Below, one piece after another: positions 30,229 to 38,874 of a DNA stretch of 64,000 nt. The DNA lies in the NCBI RefSeq assembly GCF_000009365.1, contig NC_008260.1, positions 248,001 to 312,000 of the forward strand, in the 5' to 3' direction. The stretch comes from Alcanivorax borkumensis SK2 (GTDB taxonomy: Bacteria > Pseudomonadota > Gammaproteobacteria > Pseudomonadales > Alcanivoracaceae). The position numbers and the translations under genes are program-made. Numbering within the stretch: position 1 is the first letter of the stretch; the number at the start of each line of letters is the position of its first letter. Under the pieces are notes generated by a model. The model saw only the letters and a list, made by a program, of their open reading frames with translations. It was not told where the DNA came from and made no database searches.

Positions 30229-30939
30229 ATGAAGAAATTGGGAATCGTGCTGGCGGGTACCGTCTTGCTGGCAGCCTGTGGTCAGGACAATGCAGAAGTA
30301 AAAACGGATGACCAAAAGGCGTCCTACGCACTGGGTTTTCGCAGTGCAGAGCAAATGCGCAGCCTAGAGAGCCTGGATCTGGATGCCATGGTCGCTGGCC
30401 TACGTGATGGTATTGACGAGAAGGGTGAATCCCGTCTCGGTGACGAAGATCTGGATCAACTGATCCGCGATTTTCAGGGGCGCATGATCGCGGCTCAGCA
30501 GGAAAAACTGGAAGAAAAGGCTGGCGAGAACATGGAAGCCAGCGAAAAATTCCTGGCTGACAATGCCGAGCGTGAAGGTGTTACCGTCACCGAGAGCGGC
30601 CTGCAATACGAAGTGTTGGCTTCGGGTGAAGAGGGTGCGCCGTCTCCGACCCTGGAAGACACCGTGGAAGTCCACTATCACGGAACTCTGCCCGATGGCA
30701 CGGTGTTTGACAGCTCTATCGAGCGCGACAAGCCGGCCACATTCGGTCTGCAGCAGATCATCCCAGGTTGGCAAGAAGCATTACCCATGATGAAGGAAGG
30801 CGACAAGTGGAAAGTCGTCCTGCCGCCGTCTTTGGGCTATGGTGAGCAAGGCGCCGGTGGCGACATTGGCCCTAACCAGGTGCTGATTTTCGAAATCGAG
30901 CTTCTGGATGTGAAAGGCAGTGGTGATGACGCGGAATAA
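30229..30939 (+). CDS. FKBP-type peptidyl-prolyl cis-trans isomerase, lipoprotein (Mip/FkpA-like)
   Basis: 236 residues from the ATG at 30229, with GGAGG 4 bases upstream. A lipoprotein signal ends LLAAC (Cys17). Residues ~25-130 form the helical FKBP N-terminal dimerisation domain (KASYALGFRSAEQM). The C-terminal ~110 residues are the FKBP domain: VEVHYHGTLPDGTVFDSS, IIPGWQEALPMMKEGDKWK and LPPSLGYGEQGAGGDIGPNQ. It assists folding in the periplasm. In Pseudomonas an FKBP gene also lies beside rsd/algQ, as here. A strong terminator follows. Confidence 0.92.
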   Translation: MKKLGIVLAGTVLLAACGQDNAEVKTDDQKASYALGFRSAEQMRSLESLDLDAMVAGLRDGIDEKGESRLGDEDLDQLIRDFQGRMIAAQQEKLEEKAGENMEASEKFLADNAEREGVTVTESGLQYEVLASGEEGAPSPTLEDTVEVHYHGTLPDGTVFDSSIERDKPATFGLQQIIPGWQEALPMMKEGDKWKVVLPPSLGYGEQGAGGDIGPNQVLIFEIELLDVKGSGDDAE

Positions 30940-30958
30940 ACCCCGCCGTTTCACGCTT

Positions 30959-30994
30959 CATCAAAAAGGGCGCCTTCGGGCGCCCTTTTTGATG
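30959..30994. terminator. Terminator after the FKBP gene
   Basis: A 16-bp perfect stem, CATCAAAAAGGGCGCC with its complement, closes on a TTCG tetraloop (30975-30978); the 3' arm contains TTTTT. The symmetric A/T runs make it usable in both directions, though only the plus-strand FKBP operon ends here directly. Confidence 0.93.
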
Positions 30995-31185
30995 AAATGC
31001 CGAGGAACATTCAACGTTAAAATGCAACGAATAGGTGAAGAGAGCCTACACCGTTGAATTCAAACGGCGCGCGATTTTTTATAAATCCGCGGCGGGTCTG
31101 AAGGTTACGGGCGAAGCCCTAAACAAAGTCGTGTTGCAACATCTCCACCCCGCGGTTCAACGTTCAACTCGCAATATATCCTTTA

Positions 31186-31686
31186 TTAATGTGTGGCCTG
31201 TTGGTAAGGGGGATCTTGCTGATGGATGCTGAGGATCAGCTGGTCTTCCAGTGCAAAGCGTTCTTCTAGGGTTTCCATCAGCGCACTGATGCGTTCTGGT
31301 AGCACATCTCGTTGCGCCAAACACTGGTCTGGGTGCTCAAAATCTTCGTTGAAGGCAAGAGCTGCATCAGTGGAGCGGTCCAGCTTGGCCAAAATCTGCC
31401 GGGTCAGTGTCGGGTTGTCTCGCTGGAAATGCCGGGCTTCATTGACTAGCTCTCGGTATACCTCGAAGTAACCTGCGCTGATGTAATCCATCAACAGTTG
31501 GCAAAAGCGTTGAACCTGACGGTGTATGGGTTGTGGGTTATCGTTGGGTTGGACTGCAGAAAGCCCTTTCAAGCCCTGCATAGTGCAGAGCAGCACAATC
31601 AGCTGCTGGCGTTCATCCAGCCAAGCCTGAACCAGTGCTTCGATACGTTGCCATTGAGCCAGTGCTGCAGATGTTGAACTCGCCAT
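31186..31686 (-). CDS. rsd: Rsd/AlgQ anti-sigma-70 factor
   Basis: 166 residues, all-helical, the normal size of Rsd/AlgQ. Family stretches include VQAWLDERQQLIVLLCTMQG and FCQLLMDYISAGYFEVYREL, the sigma-70-region-4 binding surface. Rsd binds free housekeeping sigma factor and favours alternative sigma factors in stationary phase; AlgQ in Pseudomonas also affects alginate and siderophore genes. It is monocistronic here, preceded by ~290 bases with no visible gene. The neighbouring FKBP and dsbB genes match pseudomonad gene order. Confidence 0.9.
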   Translation of the reverse strand: MASSTSAALAQWQRIEALVQAWLDERQQLIVLLCTMQGLKGLSAVQPNDNPQPIHRQVQRFCQLLMDYISAGYFEVYRELVNEARHFQRDNPTLTRQILAKLDRSTDAALAFNEDFEHPDQCLAQRDVLPERISALMETLEERFALEDQLILSIHQQDPPYQQATH

Positions 31687-31976
31687 TGTATTCCCTCCTT
31701 AGTGAATGGCTGAGACTGCCTTAGGCCGGTAAGCAGTGAATAGCTCGGCGGCCGATGGTTTTGATTCTTCAGCAGGGCTATTGAGACTAGGACGGGGTGA
31801 GATGGTGGGGCAATGGGCAGAAAGTGACCTTTTTGATGGGCGAGCTCAAATTGGCGAAAAAACAGCCTAACGTCAGCCACTTGCGGGCAAAGACGGATTT
31901 CTTATAAGGCGGGTATTTTTAGTGCTTTGTAACAGCGGTATGTAACGTAAAGCGCGCGTGCAGGCTGTGGGGTTGT

Positions 31977-32702
31977 TTACAAGTATTGCGCCACCCAGGG
32001 CCAAAGCCAGGGGAGGGCGATGGCCGTCACTAGCCCACACAAGCCCAGCGCCAGGCCCGCGAAGGCCCCGGCTTTCTCACCGTATTCGAAGGCGCGGGCG
32101 GTGCCGATGGCGTGGGCAACTAGCCCTAGCGCAAACCCCTTCACCCGATGGTCCGTGACCCTGAGCAATCGAAAGATGGGGCCGGCGCTGAGTGCGCCGA
32201 CGATGCCGGTAATGGCCACAGCGCCAGCTGCTAGCGACACATACCCTCCCGTGGACTTCACCACTTCAACAGCAATCGGAGTGGTGATGGATTTAGGTGC
32301 CAGCGAGCCCACAACTTCAGGTGGTGCACCCAGCCACCAGGCCAAGCCTACGGCAATGGCGGCAGAGAGAGTGGCGCCGAAGACCGTGGCTACTAGAATG
32401 GGCTTGAGCACGCTGCGCACGGTGTGTAACTGCCGGTATAGCGGCCAGGCCAGGGCGACAGTGGCTGGGCCTAGCAAGAAAGAAATCATCTGGGTTTGTT
32501 CGCGGTATTCCTCGTAGTCTACGTTGACCAACGGCAGCACAATAATTACTGGAATGGATGCCACAAGAAACGGGTGAAAAATGGGCAGGCTGTTGCTGCG
32601 CCCGTATACCCACAGTGCAAAACGGTAGCTGGCCAAGGTTAATAGCAGGCCAAACAACGGCGTATGTACCAGTTCGGCCAGGTTATCTAAATTAGCCAGC
32701 AT
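31977..32702 (-). CDS. LrgB/CidB family membrane protein
   Basis: 241 residues from the ATG at 32702, chosen because GGAG lies six bases upstream; an ATG at 32714 is in the same frame. About seven hydrophobic segments. Signatures are LAPKSITTPIAVEV and TGIVGALSAGPIFRLL, followed by VKGFALGLVAHAIGTARAFE, all typical of LrgB. It pairs with the upstream LrgA-like protein (11-bp overlap). LrgAB/CidAB were described as holin/antiholin-like modulators of murein hydrolase activity, and in some bacteria as exporters or importers of pyruvate or glycolate; which applies here is unknown. Confidence 0.9.
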   Translation of the reverse strand: MLANLDNLAELVHTPLFGLLLTLASYRFALWVYGRSNSLPIFHPFLVASIPVIIVLPLVNVDYEEYREQTQMISFLLGPATVALAWPLYRQLHTVRSVLKPILVATVFGATLSAAIAVGLAWWLGAPPEVVGSLAPKSITTPIAVEVVKSTGGYVSLAAGAVAITGIVGALSAGPIFRLLRVTDHRVKGFALGLVAHAIGTARAFEYGEKAGAFAGLALGLCGLVTAIALPWLWPWVAQYL

Positions 32703-33075
32703 GGTCGTCTCCATGGGGCTTGTTACTGGCTTCCTGGTGTTTGCCGCCGAGCAGTTTTTTCAACATGAATGTGATCACAATCATGCTGAGAATGGTCCCC
32801 AACACTACGGCAACGCCTAGCGCCAGCGCATAGTCTTCATAGCGGTGCCATTGCAGCACGATACCTACTCCGAGCGGAAAAATCAGCAGGCTGATGTGTT
32901 TGATCAGGCCACCGGCGGCAGGCGCTACCCGCTGGGTATAGGGGGCGTTCAACAGCAATGCCAACAATAGCAGTACCATGCCGACCACAGAGGCAGGCAA
33001 GGGGATGCCGGTGAGGCGAATAATGACCTCACCGAAAAACTGGAACAGTAAGAGAATCAGCAAGCCATCAATCAT
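32692..33075 (-). CDS. LrgA/CidA family membrane protein
   Basis: 127 residues with four hydrophobic segments (FQFFGEVIIRLTGIPLPASV, LLLLALLLNA, LLIFPLGVGIVLQW, ALALGVAVVLGTILSMIVI) and a charged C-terminal tail (GGKHQEASNKPHGDDH). It overlaps lrgB by 11 bp and follows dsbB by only 7 bases, so the three genes are likely one transcript. The role as holin-like or small-carboxylate transport partner of LrgB is known for the family only. Confidence 0.88.
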   Translation of the reverse strand: MIDGLLILLLFQFFGEVIIRLTGIPLPASVVGMVLLLLALLLNAPYTQRVAPAAGGLIKHISLLIFPLGVGIVLQWHRYEDYALALGVAVVLGTILSMIVITFMLKKLLGGKHQEASNKPHGDDHAG

Positions 33076-33082
33076 GGCGGGC

Positions 33083-33586
33083 TCAGCGGGTCAGGGGGCG
33101 GAACATCTGAATCAGGCCGACGAGCAGCAGCCCAGCAAACACCACCATGGACCAGCCTGGCAAGCTCAGCCCCAGAAAGGACCAATCCATTTCGGCGCAT
33201 TCGCCGGAGCCGGCCAGCACTTGCTGAAGCACATTCTGCAGAGGGAAAACCTCTAGCATGTAATCCAGGCCGGGGCCGCAGGCAGGCACCTGATCGGCGG
33301 GCAGATTCTGCAGCCAAATGTGACGAGCGGCGACTGCACCGCCGCCAAGGGCCGCTAGGGTGGTCAGGGCACCATAGATGCGCACGCCAATGTTCTTCGG
33401 GCCATGCAGGCTGGCGATGAGCAGAATCACGGCCCCGGCGATCACGCCGACGCGTTGAAAAATACACAGCGGGCAGGGCTCGAGCCCATCTACATGCTGC
33501 AGATAGAGCGCCCCGACAATGGCCGCGAGACAGGCCAGAAAAGCGAGAGCATTAAGCGGGCGTGGAGCAGGAATAATGGACGACAT
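33083..33586 (-). CDS. dsbB: Disulfide bond formation protein DsbB
   Basis: 167 residues, four membrane segments. The first redox pair is CPLC (Cys38/Cys41) just after the first helix. The second periplasmic pair is Cys103 and Cys130 ([13 protein letters not shown] and GSGEC). FQRVGVIA after CPLC is typical, with Arg for quinone interaction. It reoxidises DsbA and passes electrons to ubiquinone. No dsbA is in the window. Seven bases separate its stop from the LrgA start. Confidence 0.94.
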
Positions 33587-34068
33587 GGGCGGCTCTTTTC
33601 GTCGAGGGATCGGCGAAGGGTAGGCAAAAGCGGCGGTGGCAGCAAGGGGCTTTTCGATAGCCCGTTAACGCAGGGCGCCCGGTGCATGAAGAGATGCTTG
33701 CGCTCCACGGCTGCGGTCTTCGCCTGCAAGCATTGTTTTCCACGCAAGAGGTCAGAGTGAGTCTGGACTCTTTTGCGGGAGCGGCGTCAGGCTTTCTTGG
33801 TGCTTTCTTGCCTGCAGGTTTCAGCCACACCAGGCATCACTTCCGGTTTAGAGACATGCCGCTGTTGCACGGTTTACATAGCGCGCGAGTCCGCATTCTT
33901 TTTGTGCAAAAGCAGCAGGCGCGATTCTACTGAGGTATTAACGGTGGGCTGTACAGCGGAGTGGGTCGCAATGCAATGTCATGTTGATTGCTGGCGGCGG
34001 GTGAGGTGGCCGGCGGCCGACTTCCGCCCTACGGTTGATACATAGGGCGGATTCGGATCTCGAGGGAG
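33587..34068. other. Intergenic region between gshA and dsbB
   Basis: About 480 bases without a convincing gene. A short plus-strand frame (33682-33933) has no recognisable motif. The dsbB promoter should lie near 33600-33700. At the gshA end an inverted repeat TCCGCCCTA/TAGGGCGGA (34023-34031 with 34043-34051) lies 18 bases after the gshA stop, but no T tract follows it on the minus strand. Confidence 0.55.
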
Positions 34069-35646
34069 CTAATCGTGGAAGTAATCCGCTAGATATTCCT
34101 CGAAGGATTGCTGATCGGCGGCTTCGCCTGCGGCTTGTTCGGCCAAGCTGTCGGCGGCCAGCGCTTCCAGCTGCTGGTTGGTGGCGTCGCAACGCTGACC
34201 GGACAGGAAATGATCGCGGTGGGCCAAGGCCTGCTCCATGGCGAACTGGAAAAAGCCCTGATTACGGCTCTCCAGTTGTTCCAAAATCTGTGCAGACGGA
34301 GTGGCACTGGGGTTGTCGACTTTTTCCTGTTGGTGCGCCAGCGCCTCGGCATAGTTGTTGCCGCCGTGGGCGCGATCAAACAACTCGGCGATGGGCTGCA
34401 TTTGCGTCAGTTTTTCTGATGCCCAGTTTTTTAGGCTCACCGACTTGCCCCAGTTGTATAGCTGGATGTCGGTATTTCGACCGTCGTAAACCACCTTGCG
34501 CAGGTTTTCCTTGCTGGCATGCAGGTCGCATTTTTCCAGTTGCGGTGATTCGCGCAGCAGGCAATAGGTGGCAAACAGATCCAAGAACCGGATTTCTTGT
34601 TGGTTGATGCCCACCGGCTCGAACGGGTTTAAATCCAACGCACGGATTTCAATGTACTCCACGCCGCGTTCTTGCAGCGCTGTAGTGGGGCGCTCGCCGG
34701 GTTTGATGGTGCGTTTCGGGCGGATCGACGAGTAGTACTCGTTTTCGATTTGCAGAATATTGGCGTTGAGTTGCTGATACTTCACGTTGCCATCGGCGTC
34801 GGTGACTTTAACGCCCATTTTTTCGTAGGCCGGCTCCGGGGTGTTGATGGCATGAGTGAGTGTGCTGACGTATTCATCCAGATTGTTGTAGCTAATCGCC
34901 AGCGATGATTGGGCGTTGTTCTGGTAGCCCAGGTCGCTCATACGCAGGCTGGTGGCCTGGGGGCGATACAGGGAGTGATCGAAGCGCTCCAGCAAGTCGT
35001 GCTCGCGCCCGGCCAGGAAAGAAGCACACAGCGCGGGTGAGGCCCCGAACAGATAGACCAGCAACCAGGAATAGCGCTGGAAGTTGCGTGTTAGGTCGAA
35101 ATAGCGACGGGAAATGTAATCCTGTAATGGGGCGTTATCACCTTCCAGTTGCTGGTTCAGTTTCCAAAATGCGTCCGGGTAGGAAAAGTTGTAATGAATT
35201 CCGGCAATGGTTTGCATCTTGCGACCGTAGCGGTGGCCGAGCCCTTCTCTGTACACCGTTTTCATACGGCCCACGTTGGAGCTTCCATATTGCGCTACGG
35301 GTACGTCGCTGTCTTTGCCGATCATGCAGGGCATGGAATTCACCCACAGCACTTCATCGCCGATATGGCTGTACACATAGCGGTGCAGTTGCTCGAGAAA
35401 TTCAATGGGCTTGTGCAGCTCGGTACTCGGGGGCGTAATAAATTCCAGCAGGGCTTCAGAATAATCCGTGGTGATGTACGGATGCGTTAGCGCAGAGCCC
35501 AAGGCACGAGGATGTGGCGTTTGCGCCAGGGTGCCATCGGTGGTGATGCGCAGGCTTTCTTTTTCGATGCCACGACGGATGCCGGCCAAGGTGGCTGCGG
35601 CATCTGCATTCAGCAGGGCATGAATTCGCTGTTCAAGATGCTTCAT
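34069..35646 (-). CDS. gshA: Glutamate-cysteine ligase
   Basis: 525 residues, the usual length of gamma-proteobacterial GshA. It catalyses the first ATP-dependent step of glutathione synthesis. Recognisable parts are GIRRGIEKESLRI near the N-terminus, DYSEALLEFITPP, MKTVYREGLGHRYGRKMQTI, IAGIHYNFSYP and VEYIEIRALDLNPFEPVGI. A GST fragment also occurs at the window's left edge, but the two are unlinked. The gene lies 105 bases downstream of tex on the same strand. Confidence 0.95.
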   Translation of the reverse strand: MKHLEQRIHALLNADAAATLAGIRRGIEKESLRITTDGTLAQTPHPRALGSALTHPYITTDYSEALLEFITPPSTELHKPIEFLEQLHRYVYSHIGDEVLWVNSMPCMIGKDSDVPVAQYGSSNVGRMKTVYREGLGHRYGRKMQTIAGIHYNFSYPDAFWKLNQQLEGDNAPLQDYISRRYFDLTRNFQRYSWLLVYLFGASPALCASFLAGREHDLLERFDHSLYRPQATSLRMSDLGYQNNAQSSLAISYNNLDEYVSTLTHAINTPEPAYEKMGVKVTDADGNVKYQQLNANILQIENEYYSSIRPKRTIKPGERPTTALQERGVEYIEIRALDLNPFEPVGINQQEIRFLDLFATYCLLRESPQLEKCDLHASKENLRKVVYDGRNTDIQLYNWGKSVSLKNWASEKLTQMQPIAELFDRAHGGNNYAEALAHQQEKVDNPSATPSAQILEQLESRNQGFFQFAMEQALAHRDHFLSGQRCDATNQQLEALAADSLAEQAAGEAADQQSFEEYLADYFHD

Positions 35647-35750
35647 GGTTGGGACCTGTCGTGCGACCAGTCAGATAAGGGACCGGCCGCGGGTGTGACG
35701 GAATTCCGACAATCATGGGGCAATAGAATGACGCTGAGAAGTCGCTCCAC

Positions 35751-38123
35751 TCAGGAGCGCTTCTTGCTGTCTTTCTTCTGCTTCTCTTCCTTAGCTTTGG
35801 CAAATAGGTCGGCGAAGGTGCCGCCGCCGCCCTGGGGCTGGCCGCCAGCGCGTTGAGCTCCACCATTACCACCGCCACGGCGTGGGTTATTGCCTTTGTT
35901 TGCTTGGTTGGCGCGGTTGCTGGTGGGGCGTTGGCCGCTGGGTTTCTCCGTGGGTTGATCGCCCATGCGCATGGTCAGGCTGATGCGTTTGCGGTCTAGA
36001 TCCACGTCCAGCACTTTCACTTTAACGATATCGCCGGGGGCGACCACTTGGTGCGGATCTTCCACGAATTTGTCGGCCAGTGCGGATACGTGCACCAGTC
36101 CGTCCTGATGAACACCCACATCTACAAAGGCGCCGAAGTTGGTCACGTTGGTGACGGTGCCTTCGAGGATCATGTTTTGCTTGAGATCCTTGAGGGTTTC
36201 CACCCCTTCCTTGAGAACCGCGGCTTTGAATTCCGGGCGCGGATCGCGGCCGGGTTTTTCTAATTCACTGAGAATGTCGGTGACGGTGGGTAAGCCGAAG
36301 TTATCGTCGGTGAAGTCGGCAGCGTTGACCTTCTTCAGGAACGGCACATCACCCACTAGATCCTTTAGGGGGCGGCCATGCTGCTCGGCAATTCTTTCCA
36401 CCACCGGGTAGGCTTCTGGGTGAACCGAGGAGCGGTCCAGCGGGTTTTCGCCGTTCATGATGCGCAAGAAACCAGCGGCTTGCTCAAAGGTCTTGTCGCC
36501 TAGGCGCGGCACCAGTTTCAGGTTGGCGCGGCTGGCAAAGGCGCCGTTCTTCTCTCGAAACGAAACGATGTTGCCGGCGATGGTGCTGTTAAGGCCGGCA
36601 ATACGGGCCAGCAAGGGGGCGCTGGCGGTGTTCACATCCACGCCCACCGAGTTCACGCAGTCTTCCACCACGGTATCCAGTGAGCGGGACAATTTTACCT
36701 GGCTTACGTCATGCTGGTACTGGCCAACACCGATGGCTTTCGGATCGATTTTTACCAACTCGGCTAGTGGGTCTTGCAGGCGGCGGGCAATGGATACCGC
36801 GCCACGGAAAGACACGTCTAGTTCTGGGAATTCCAGGGCCGCCATTTCCGAGGCAGAGTAGACCGAGGCGCCGGCTTCAGAAACGATAATTTTTTGGATC
36901 GGCTGATCCTTGAGCAATTTCACCACTTCGCCGGCCAGCTTGTCGGTTTCCCGGCTAGCAGTGCCGTTGCCGATGGCGATCAATTCCACGCCATGCTGTT
37001 TGCTCAGCGCAGTCAGCTTACTGAGGGACTGATCCCACTGCTTCTTTGGCTGGTGAGGGAAGATGGTGGTGTGTTCCAGCAGCTTTCCGGTGGCATCCAC
37101 GACAACCACTTTCACGCCGGTACGCAGGCCAGGGTCCAGGCCCATGGTGCATTTAGGGCCGGCGGGGGAGGCCATCAACAAGCTTTTCAGGTTACGAGCG
37201 AAAACCTGAATGGCTTCCTCTTCACCCATTTCACGCACTCGGCCCAGTAATTCGGTTTCCAGATGAGTGTTGAGTTTGATCTTCCAGGTCCAGCGCATCA
37301 CTTCTTTGAGCCAATCATCGGCGGCCCGGCCGGCGTGCTGCCAGTCCGCTACGGCAGTGACCATGGCTTCGCAGGGATGCGGTTGAGCATTTTCCAACTC
37401 TTCCGGCAGCACCATTGAGACATGCAAAATGCCCTCATTACGGCCCCGAAACAGGGCCAGTGCGCGGTGGCTGGGGATCCCTTTGAGGGTTTCGCTGTGA
37501 TCAAAATAGTCACTGAACTTGGCGCCGTCTTTTTCCTTGCCTTCCACCACTTTGGCCTGAATTTGGCCTTTGTCCCAGAGGAAGGTGCGCAGGCGGGTGA
37601 GCAGCTCGGCATCTTCAGCGAAACGCTCCATGAGGATCTGTTTGGCACCGTCCAAGGCGTCCTTGGCGGTGGCAATCTTGTGTTCCTCGTTCAAGTAACC
37701 GGCGGCTAGTGCTTCCGGGTCCTGGGTAGGATCATCTATTAGGCTGTTAGCCAGCGGTTCCAGGCCAGCTTCGCGGGCAATCTGGGCGCGGGTACGGCGC
37801 TTGGGCTTGTAGGGCAGGTAGAGATCTTCCAGCCGGGTCTTGGTGTCGGCAGCCTTGATGGCTTTTTCCAGTTCAGGGGTAAGCTTTTCCTGTTCGGTGA
37901 TGCTCTTCAGGATGGTCTCGCGGCGTTCTTCCATCTCGCGCAGATAACGCAGCCGTTCTTCCAGGTTGCGCAGCTGGGTGTCGTCCAGCCCGCCGGTCAC
38001 CTCTTTGCGGTAACGGGCGATAAAGGGGACGGTGGAACCTTCGTCGAGCAGGGCAACGGCAGCGTTGACCTGGCGTTCCTGGCAACCGATTTCTTCGGCA
38101 ATAATCTGTTCGATACTACGCAT
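35751..38123 (-). CDS. tex: Tex family RNA-binding transcription accessory protein
   Basis: 790 residues. Tex layout: helical N-terminus ([36 protein letters not shown]), YqgF-like RNase H fold ([20 protein letters not shown]), helix-hairpin-helix region ([20 protein letters not shown]) and a C-terminal S1 domain ([20 protein letters not shown]). The last ~75 residues are a low-complexity tail rich in Gly, Asn, Gln, Arg and Lys. Tex binds nucleic acid and the elongation machinery. The pairing with gshA downstream and ompR/envZ nearby recalls Pseudomonas. Confidence 0.94.
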   Translation of the reverse strand: MRSIEQIIAEEIGCQERQVNAAVALLDEGSTVPFIARYRKEVTGGLDDTQLRNLEERLRYLREMEERRETILKSITEQEKLTPELEKAIKAADTKTRLEDLYLPYKPKRRTRAQIAREAGLEPLANSLIDDPTQDPEALAAGYLNEEHKIATAKDALDGAKQILMERFAEDAELLTRLRTFLWDKGQIQAKVVEGKEKDGAKFSDYFDHSETLKGIPSHRALALFRGRNEGILHVSMVLPEELENAQPHPCEAMVTAVADWQHAGRAADDWLKEVMRWTWKIKLNTHLETELLGRVREMGEEEAIQVFARNLKSLLMASPAGPKCTMGLDPGLRTGVKVVVVDATGKLLEHTTIFPHQPKKQWDQSLSKLTALSKQHGVELIAIGNGTASRETDKLAGEVVKLLKDQPIQKIIVSEAGASVYSASEMAALEFPELDVSFRGAVSIARRLQDPLAELVKIDPKAIGVGQYQHDVSQVKLSRSLDTVVEDCVNSVGVDVNTASAPLLARIAGLNSTIAGNIVSFREKNGAFASRANLKLVPRLGDKTFEQAAGFLRIMNGENPLDRSSVHPEAYPVVERIAEQHGRPLKDLVGDVPFLKKVNAADFTDDNFGLPTVTDILSELEKPGRDPRPEFKAAVLKEGVETLKDLKQNMILEGTVTNVTNFGAFVDVGVHQDGLVHVSALADKFVEDPHQVVAPGDIVKVKVLDVDLDRKRISLTMRMGDQPTEKPSGQRPTSNRANQANKGNNPRRGGGNGGAQRAGGQPQGGGGTFADLFAKAKEEKQKKDSKKRS

Positions 38124-38305
38124 GATATATCCTGACGGCGTACGGTCTGCAAGCGTGCTGCGTGCAAGCGCTCTTTAAATACAAAACGACCGGAATCATA
38201 GGGAATGAATCCGGTCGTTGATAGATTGACTTGTAAAAGCGGCTGTGGCTGCGGTGAAGGTCATGGACACTTGGTCAGTGCGGGTTATGGCCCGCAGACG
38301 ATCAC

Positions 38306-38668
38306 TTAGGCCAGAGCTTCATTGATTTTGGCGACCAGTTCCGCTTCCTGCGGCGGCTTCACCACATAACCGAAGGCGCCTTGCCGTTCGCCCCAAACCT
38401 TGTCCGTTTCCTGATCTTTAGTGGTTACCAGAATTATCGGGATGCTCTCGGTGACAGGGTCGCGGGTTATCTTTCGGGTTGCCTGGAAGCCGTTTAGCTC
38501 CGGCATAACCACATCCATAAGGATCAAATCGGGGTGTTCCTGTTTGGCTTTTTCAATTCCTTCCATGCCGTTGCTGGCAGTAACGACATCATGGCCCTGG
38601 CCTTGGACAATCTTAACCAGATTGCTCCGCTGGGTTGGGGAATCGTCCACCACAAGAATTTTGGCCAT
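38306..38668 (-). CDS. Single-domain response regulator, PilH/PilG-like
   Basis: 120 residues from the ATG at 38668, with GAGGAGAG just upstream. It is a lone receiver domain: acidic pair in LVVDDSPTQRSNL, phosphorylatable Asp52 in LILMDVVMPELNG, the switch Thr in LVTTKDQETDKVWG and the conserved Lys in YVVKPP. There is no output domain. The nearest relatives I recall are PilH and other twitching-motility receivers, but no pil/chp gene is in the window, so its partner kinase is unknown. It is transcribed alone, ~180 bases upstream of tex. Confidence 0.85.
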   Translation of the reverse strand: MAKILVVDDSPTQRSNLVKIVQGQGHDVVTASNGMEGIEKAKQEHPDLILMDVVMPELNGFQATRKITRDPVTESIPIILVTTKDQETDKVWGERQGAFGYVVKPPQEAELVAKINEALA

Positions 38669-38874
38669 GCTGCTCTCCTCAAGCCGGTATTGATCCCATC
38701 GGCTGTTTTTTATATATGTCTCGACCCAATCGCGAATCATACCAGTGGCGGCTTAAAAGGTAAGCTGTCGAATTATGGCACATGTGTGCCGCTTAGCGTC
38801 GCGAGGGGGCAGCAAGCGGTAACAGTTCGCCGCTGTGCGCCCAGTATACTCGGGTGTGACTTGTGCTTGCGTTG

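Noticed and set aside
33682..33933. An 83-codon plus-strand frame between dsbB and gshA
   Set aside because: No family resemblance, no clear start signal, and it lies in the expected dsbB promoter region.
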